Positions 49,901 to 58,900 of a stretch of 64,000 nucleotides of DNA are shown here, piece after piece. Numbering within the stretch: the first letter of the stretch is position 1; each line of letters starts with the position of its first letter. The position numbers and the translations under genes were made by a program. The DNA comes from Luscinia megarhynchos (Eukaryota; Chordata; Aves; Passeriformes; Turdidae), in contig CM067584.1 in the NCBI GenBank assembly GCA_034336665.1, forward strand, positions 2,108,001 through 2,172,000, read 5' to 3'. The notes beneath the pieces are model-generated. The model did no database searches and had not been told where the DNA came from. It was given only the letters and a program-made list of their open reading frames with translations.

Positions 49901-52900
49901 CAGGCAGATGGGGCCGCTGTAGGTCCTGCTGACCGTCAGCTCGGGCTGCAGGGACGAGTTCAGGAGCAGCGAGTTACCTGTGGGGACAGCAGCAGGGCTT
50001 GGTGTGGGTGGAGGGGACGCCTCAGCAACCCCTTCCCAAATTCCAAACCCCAAACCCCAAACCTTTCCCTCTGTCCCCTCTGAGGTTTGGTGTATATGGA
50101 AAGGACACCTTAGCAATCCCTTCCCAAATTCCCAAACCTTCCCTGTCCCCTCTGGGGTTTGGTGTGCATGGAGGGGACACCTCAGCAATCCCTTCCCAAA
50201 TTCCAAAACCCCAAACCTTCCCTGTCCCCTCTGAGGTTTGGGGTGGATGGAGAGAAACATCTCAGCAATCCCTTCCCAAATTCCAAACCCCAAACCCGAA
50301 ACCTTTCCCTGTCCCCTTCTGGGGTTTGGGGTGGATGGAAAGAAACACCTCAGCAGTCCCTTCCCAAATTCCAAATTTTCCCTGTCCGTTCTGGGGTTTT
50401 GGGGTGGATGGAGGGGATGCCTCAGCAATCCCTTCCCAAACTCCAATCAAACCTTTCCCTGTCCCCTCTGGGGTTTGGTCTGCATGGAAGGGAGACACCT
50501 CAGCAATCCCTTCCCAAACCCTCCCTGAGCTCTCAGAGCCCCACATCACCCCCAAATCACAGCTCTGCTCTCTGGTAGAGAACAGAGGAACTGATGCAAA
50601 GATCTGACACTTGGTGTTTGCCACTCCTCAGGCAGCTCCGAAGATGCAGGAGCCCAAGGAGGAGCCTCCTTTGTTTTGGATTCACGTTTGTGTGTTTGCC
50701 CTTTCTCCTCTCCTGTTGTTTTCTTTCCTTACATTAAACCCCACTGGGTGACAACATCTTTCGTGCAGACCTTTTACACAAACCCACAACTTCATGCCTG
50801 AGGGGAACTGGGCTGAAAGGGAAGTGGGACAAGAGTGATACAAGGGAAGACAACACAGTTATTCATTTTGAGGTGTTTTACCTCAAAAAACACTGAAAAA
50901 TCAGGAGTGGATGGATTTACAGCCTGAATCCTCTGGCTGCTTGGTTTTGTGGTGGGGTCTTTTTCTTTGGTTGTGTAGTTGGGCATTTTCAGAGTATCCA
51001 GAATGAAAGGTTTTAGGCACTGAGCCAAGCAAATAATTCTCCAGACTCAAAACAAGATTCAAACTGAACCACAAAGGAAAATGTTCCTGTTTGAGACAGT
51101 CATTGAGATTTACACAGCCCTAATTAAAGGTTTGCGTTTAGAAATGGATGAATGAACCTCCTTCAAACGTCCTTGTCTGCCAAGCCCCTTTCCCAATTTC
51201 TTGCAAGTCATGCCTGGTGAGGAACGTCTCCAGGAAATAAAGAAACTGTAAAAACAACACCACAAAACCCCCCCAAACAAACTCTGCAACATATTTCCCT
51301 TTTCTGAAGAGAGAACAGAGACATGGGGACGCTTTCACACCCCACCCACGCTCCCGCCCACCCACAATCAGGCAGGTCTGAGGTAGAATGGCAGCACAGA
51401 ATCAATAAACATTCTGCTTTCATCCCTGCTCCTCTCCCTCCCCACCCTCCTGTTCAAAGAGAATAGCATTCCTGAAAACCTGAGTGCTGCTCTTAGTAAA
51501 TGTTTGTCCATATTTTATGGCACTGGTGGGTTTTTCTAGAGCTTTAGGGGTCCAGTCTTGTACACATTTATTTCCCATTTCAGTGCTGGTGTGTTATGGC
51601 AGGTTACAAAACACTTCCAGCTGGGGGTCTGAGGTTATCAGGAAAAGAATAATCCCTTTTATTGGAGTGAGAGAAAACTTTGCAGCTGGGAACAGGAGGA
51701 ACTACAGCTGTGGTGCCTGGGCTCGCTCTGATTTGGCTGCTTTGCTTTAGCTTGAGCTTCTCCTCAATCAGTGTAGGAGCAGGGCACAGCATTTCTAAAG
51801 CACCTGGAGTGTGGCCAAGGAGGATTCTGCATTTGTGGGACACAGCACAGCCAATCCCAGGCTCCCTGTCCCTACCCTGGCTGCCCCAAACCCCCCCTTC
51901 CCCAAAATCCAGGCGCGTGCCTGAGCAGTGGCAGCTCTGCAGAGAAGGAAAGGAAATCGCCGCACTAACCTTGTCTGACTGTTTTAAAATTAAAAGTCTG
52001 GAAGCCTCCCGTGAGTGCAGAGGAATCAATGACATCCACGCCGTACTCACTCTGACTGCGCCGGTACAGGGTCACCCCCAGCGCCAGCACGGCCACCGCC
52101 AGCACCGCCGCCGCCAGCCCCGAGTACAGCGCGATGTCCCCGCCGCGCTCCACGTCTGCCACGAGAAAGGAAAATCACAAACTTTGCGTGGAAACGTCAG
52201 TGTGAAAAACGAGGTTCACTTTCCTGCTGTCCCAGGTTACAATGTAAAGATGTGGGTGCTGAAATCAGGTGGGGCAGTGATCCCGATCTCTGAGGGAGAT
52301 ATCTCCTGTTAATGGGACATATTTTATAAAAGCCAGGTGGGGCAGTGATCCTTATTTCCATGGGAGATATCTCCTGTTAATGAGCCATGTGTTAAAATCA
52401 GGAGGGACAGTGTTCTTTATCCCTTCCAGAACCCATCCTCTGTGCAGGGAGATATCTCCTGTTAATGGGCCATATTTTATAAACCAGGTGGGGCAGTGAT
52501 CCTTAGCTCTGGGGGAGATATCTCCTGTTAATGGGCCATCTGTTAAAATCAGGAGGGACAGTGTTCTTTATCCCTTCCAGAGCCCATCCTCTCTGCAGGG
52601 AGATATCTCCTGTTAATGGGCCATCTGTTAAAAACCAGATGGGGCAGTGTTCTTTATCTTTTCCACAGCCCATCCTCCCTCCAGGAGATATCTCCTGTTC
52701 ATGGCCATTGAGTCTCACTGCATGAGAGATAAAATTACATCATCCCACTGGGAGATGCTTCACCCACGGGGAGGAGCCAAACATTTCCTACCTGGATAAA
52801 ATCTGAGATTTGGAACACCAAGGCAGCCCTTACCCACTGATTTCCAGAGGACAAGAGCTACCAGACCTTTCTACTTCAACAAGATCACTTTAGATTTGCC

Positions 52901-55900
52901 TCCATGTTTCTCGCTTTTAGCTGGTTGCTAGAAATATTACAGAACCCTCTGTACTTTAGATAAGACTTAATAAACAACCAAATCCAAACACGAGAAATTA
53001 CTCTCCTTCATGTTTTTAATCCTAACTCTAAGTAAAGACAGAAAAAAATTAAAAACAAGACACTAATTAAGTGCTACAGTTAACCCAATTACAATCTGCC
53101 TTCTGTGGCAGGTCAGGAAGCCACACTGAACAAACTGGTGAGGTGACAAAATCCAACTTCCCAGAACAATTCCACTGCCACACGGTTCTACCAAATCAAT
53201 CATGAAAAGAGAAGCTTTTTGTGCTTGTTTTTTTCTGAAGCCCTTTTTTCCTTTCTTTTTTTTTCCCCCATGAGATCCCCCCTTGAAAAATGCTGTAAAG
53301 AGAATTTTAAGAGTTTTAGGCTCAGTTAGGGATTGCAGGGAGTGAGATACTGGCTGAAAATGTAACAATGGGAGAGGCCAGACAGAAAAAGCAAATGCAA
53401 AGCCAGGGTCACCAAGGCAAACTGGAAGTGTCTTAGACCAGACCAGAACAGCACAAACCCCAGTCCAAAGCCCCACTGCCACAGCTCTGGTTTGTTCCCC
53501 AGCACCAGGTGCAGAAAGGGAAGCACAGACAATAATTACATTTCTATTTCTTCCAATTTCCTATTCCCAAGTTGCTTTGTTGTTACAGGGAATTAATTAT
53601 GAAACGCTATTGTTGACTTAATTTCTGTGGGTAATTAGAGCAATGAATGAGGCAGGAGGAGGGAGGGGATGGATCTCCAGAAACCCAGGAACAATTTGGG
53701 TCTTTCCCCTCCCAGGCAGCCATCAAGAGCTCATGGTTATTGCACCACAAAGCATCTTCAACTCTTCCCTTTGGATCGGTGCTTTAGAAAAGAAAGGTGC
53801 TGGAAATGTGAATTATCCCTCCTGCCTTGCTGGGATGATAAATTATCAAGTCTGAGAGATGAAGAAATATCCTGGCAGGAAAAACTTCAGCCCCCAGGGC
53901 AGCAACGGGGGAGAATCCCAGAGCTGATCTGCTGCCCTCCGAAAGCAGAGCATAAGCCACTCCTCAGGTGCTCTCTGGAGCTGCAATTTCTGACTCTAAA
54001 TCTCCTCAAGTGCTTCAGCATCTCCTTTTCCATCGATTCCCAGGTCAGGCAATTCCACTTTCCCACTTTTAAACTGTTGTACATGGGTTAAAGATGAGAG
54101 GGAGGGCATGGAATAAAAAAAATGGGAGAGGTTTGACTCAAACAAAATCTTTCTGAGGAGAAGAGTTTTCCTTTCATTGACTCTGAAGTATCTCCAGAGT
54201 CTGACTTGGACACTGGTCTATAAATTTAATGATTAAAACCTCTCACAGGAATTCTTCCTGAGGTTCCTTCCGCAGAATAAAGTGGTCCTTGCTCTGTTCC
54301 ACGGGGCACCTGCCAGAGTCACCCAGGTGACCCCAGAACTGCCCCAGTGCCAGGAAAAGCCACCCCAAACCTCAGGGGAGCACAGAGCTCGCAGGCAGAG
54401 GAGCCTTTCCAGGATTTAGTGGGGATTTAAACAGCTTTATGGTAAAAGGGCAAACCCAGCGTGATTCAGTTTGAATTACTCCCATGGAACACGGCTCCAT
54501 GAGAAAGGAGACTTTGGTTTAGGATTTTAGTATTTCTTCAGAAACAACCATTGTTTGTTTGTTTTTTTAAAGTAATTTTTACCTCTTCACCTTCTGATCT
54601 TTTCTTTTGGAAAATTCCTTCTATGGGAGATTAGAAATTAAGGGAAGGAGGAAGGCGTGGGAAATTTGGGGGAGCAGGGTGAGGTTCTGCTTTGATTTTT
54701 TTCCCAGAAAGAAACAAAGTGGAAACCAAACAAACAAACTAGAAAAGCAAACATTTATAGTCCACCAATTATTCCTTAATGAGCTGTATCCTCACGGCCC
54801 AGGGGCGGGAGGGACCCTGGCAGGCACCACAATTTTTATCCCTTTCTGCTCCAGGATCCATGTTTGTGCTAATTGCAGCCCATTTTTCACTCCACCTCCT
54901 GCCACTGTTACACAACATTTATTGAAAGCACATTTGATGGTAATGAAGTTTCTATTAACTATGATTAAGTTTCATAAAGCACCTGAAGATAATTTAAGAT
55001 GTGCAGGAGCAGAAAATGAAACATTTGGTTTAGTGCATTAGGAGATGTAATTGATTAAATTATCTCATTTACAAGGAGTGCTTTGCAGGAGCTGGGCAAG
55101 ACCCACTTCCAGCTCCAGCAGATCTGGGATCTGGCCAGGAGATCCCAGAGGTTCTTCCAGCTCCCCTTCCTGAGCTCCCATCACTGCCCAAAGTTCTCCT
55201 CATCATGGAGAGATCACAAGTCAGGCAGTGGGGTAAGAGATCATTCAGTGGAACAGTTTGTCCGTCAATTATCTTCGTAATTGTCTTTGATTTTCATCCC
55301 TGATGAGTCAGGAAGTCCTGAGCTGTGTGTCCCTGCCCCAGGGTGGAACTGAGCCCCTTCCACCTCCAGCTTCTCAGAGCACAAACCAACTCTCCACTCT
55401 CACAGAAAAATCTCAATTTTCTCTGTGAAATGGAACTGCACAGACAAGGAAGTGAATGGAATTTCATTGCCTGAGCCCAGCCTGGCACAGATCCTGGGGT
55501 ACACCCAGACAAACCCAAAGCAGAAGGGTTCAAGTCACCCTCAGCTCCCCAAACTGATTTTGGAGTATCCTGAGAAAAAGCCAAGAGCCAGGAATGTAAA
55601 ATCACAGAACCACCAGGGATGGAAAAGCCCTCGGAGATCACCAAGCACAGCCCCAGGGGTGGGCACCTCCTGGGCAGCCCTGCCAATGCTCTCCAGCCCT
55701 GTCCAGGGGCAACTCCTGCTGATGCCCAAGCCTGGCACGGCTCGAGGCTGTCCCTCACCCTGTCCCTTTGTCCCCTGCTGCAGGTGCACAACAGAAGCCC
55801 CAGAGCATCCCCAGGCACAGGAAAAAGCCCAGAAACATCTTCCAGGTGAGACAGGAGGGAGCTGAGCAAGCTCAGAGCCAGCAGCACAACCAGATCTGCA

Positions 55901-58900
55901 CCGAGAACACCAAACCTCTGCATGAATTCCTTTTTTCCTAATTCCAGAGATCCATCCCAAGCTGAACATGCCCAGAGCCAGACAGAAATTGCTGAGGATG
56001 AACTCCCCTGGCTCCCACTGAACCTGGAATCACAGAACTGCTCCAAAGATGCTTCCAGCAGCTGCTAAAGCCTCTCATAAAACCTCGGCTCCTACTTAGC
56101 TCCTAAACAAATAACCCAAATGGCAGAGAAGATGAGGAAAATCATATTTACAAGAGAAAAAAAAGAACTTACTTTGGGATTTTATTTCATGAAGAGGTTT
56201 TTTATCTGAGAGGGAGAGAGAGAGAGAGAAAGAGAGAAAGTTGCACTTAATAAATTTACATGGAGCATATCTATTTCCTATATTGCTTCTGTCTCACTCT
56301 ATAAATGAAACATTTTCTCCTCGTTTGCTGACAATATGAATATTTTATGTTGTCCATGTTTTTCTCTTCATCTTGCTGCCCCTAAATCCCTTTCAGGAAG
56401 CTCCTTGGCAGCAATTTCTCACTTGGTTAATTCAGGTTATTTGTTGGCTCTATTGGATGCTGTTGTTTATTTACACCTCAGCAAGAAGGAAGTTCAATAC
56501 CTTGCAGTGGATCATTGGCAAAGAGACTCAGGTCAGAATTAATGATCCCTTTGTGTGTTTGATGTATGGACAGGCTGGTGATGGTACAAGATATAAAAAT
56601 GCAGTTTATTCACATTTTAGTATCTATACACCCCCAATTATGGCACCTCTCTGTGTGTATATAAACACAAATCTGTGTGCCACCAACAGATGGAAATATG
56701 GGATAAAAGGGGTTTTCTATGGGACTACAGCTCTCAAAAATTATCCTTCTCTGCCTCCCTCATGCCAAGCACCTGAGTCACCATTTGCAACCTAAAACCT
56801 GCCAAAGTAATCCCTAAAATTGGGAGACTCAAGTGGATTACGAGGCTCCTTCTCTTCATTTTAATGTTTGTGAGGATGCTCAGTTTAGAAATATTTAACC
56901 CAGAAGACTGCTGGACTTTGGCTTTGCCAAAAACCTGCTGGGATGAGCTTTTTCCCCCTGCCCTAAGGTTGGTGTTGGTTTTGCAGGAAAATGAGGCACA
57001 AAACACCCAGAGAGGAGAGTCAGGCTCGAGTCTGCAATGGAGCAAACCCTTCCCTGCTGCTGGCTGCCTGCACCAAAGTGCAGAGGGAAAAGCATTTCCC
57101 CATGAAAATGGAGATTCCTGCATCCAGGAGCCTCCTGGCAACAGCAGCAGCACTGCTTGGAAAATGGAAAATAAAATGATTTGTGATTGCCTTGTGATTA
57201 TTCCTGGGTGCATTAGTAAAAACATGTTTGCAGGTCAGTCCTTGCAGCCCTACTTGTTTGTTTTGGTTTTGGGCACTGGGAGAAGAAATCAATAGGTTTT
57301 GAAGTCAGGAGAAATAACTTTAAAGCAAACAGATAAAAGTAAAACAAAAAGCTCTCCAAACCCCCCTCTCTTTTATTGAGCAAAGAGAAAGCTTTCACCT
57401 CTGCAGGAGAGAGGGAGAGAAATCTACCCTGGCCACGCATCCAACTGGGAATGTTGGGAGGAATAAACACGAAACCAGTGAGGAACTGGGGCTGACTGGG
57501 GTCCAAGTGACCTTTACATCATTGTGGCAGCCCTGGAAACACTTCTTCTCCATCAAACCCTTACTCCTGCATCTAAGTTTGGTTCTGCACAAGGGTTAGC
57601 CCCAGGAGAAATTCCCTGAAGGAAAAGCTCTTCCAGTTTCTCCCCAGTAAGGACTGGACCATCAGGATCCACCCAGGGAATCCAAAGGGAGCACTGGGAT
57701 GTTCTCGTGTGGTTCTTGGTGTTATTCCCAAACTCTCTGGTCAGAGACTGAATAAGGAACCTCAGAGCTGATCAATTTTATCCCTGTTTCATTCACTGCC
57801 TCGAGATGTGAATGCTCACCCCAAGGATCAGGATTTTCCCAGCCAGATCCAGGCTGGCACTTCCCTGGCACCTCCATTCCCATCCTCCCCTTCAGCTCAG
57901 TCCTTATTTGTTAACCAAAGGAATGTTTCTATTTTTGCCTCACAGAAGGAGCAAAGTTAACGAGTTGTGCCTGATAAAAAACCTCCCAGAGATTGGTTTG
58001 CTGTGGCTCAGGGCTGCATTTCCTCCACAATTCCCCACGGGATGAGAGCAGGAAAGGCACAGACTGGAAGATGAACAGGGGAGAAGAGATTTTTAAAAAA
58101 TAGGCTAATTGCATCAATTCCTAGCTGAGAAAGCAATTACAGCCCTAAAAACAAGGTGACACAAGGACATGGGGACAGCTGGAGCCACGGAGGAGGGACA
58201 GGGTCACACCTGGAGATGGAAAGAGCCACAGAAACTCCAGTGCAGCTGCACCACATGGGAATGCAGCTCTGGGAGCAGAGCCTGGGGGTGCTGAGCAGGG
58301 CTGGAGCCACCTGGGACAGGAGAAGTGTCCATGGAAGGTGTGGGGCTGGAGGCTTTATACCCCTTGTCACCCAAACCACTCCAGGATTCCCCTCCCCAGC
58401 CCAAGAGGAGAAGGGAATGATTCCGTGTGAGTCCCAAAGCATCCCAGGATCAGCACAGTCCCCACTCAGAGGGCTGAGTGAATGGCACTGCTCCCAAACC
58501 CTCTCTGGTTATTCTTTCTTAAAACACAGGGAAGGAGAAAAAAATAATTAAATGTCATTTCTGTCCTCGGACACCTTGGAGCTGTTCTGCAGCCCGGGGA
58601 ATTTTAAGTGTTGAGTGCTCCCTCCCACCAAACCCCAGCAAAATCTGATTGAAGGTCTCAGCTCAGGTATCTCTGAAGCCTGAATAAATACACAGGATGC
58701 TCTCTGCCACTCGGAAAGTATTAAAACCTCAGAGCAAAAAAAAAGGAGAGTTCATTTTGTTTAGAAGAGAAAAGGCAGTGCAGAAGCATAGGAACAAGGA
58801 CAGAGTGCTGGTTAAACACAACATTACAGAAAACAGACTCATCCTCGTTCACACCTCCCAGCTCTGGTTTTCCTGATGGATCCCAGGGCTGCTGCTCCAC

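Larger units (their letters stand above)
52156..56172 (-). other. UNC5D: UNC5D intron downstream of the microexon
   Basis: 4017 bases. Holds the antisense LTR-like element (52228-52890) and a CR1 fragment (55601-55745). 53000-55500 is plain AT-rich sequence. Confidence 0.9.
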
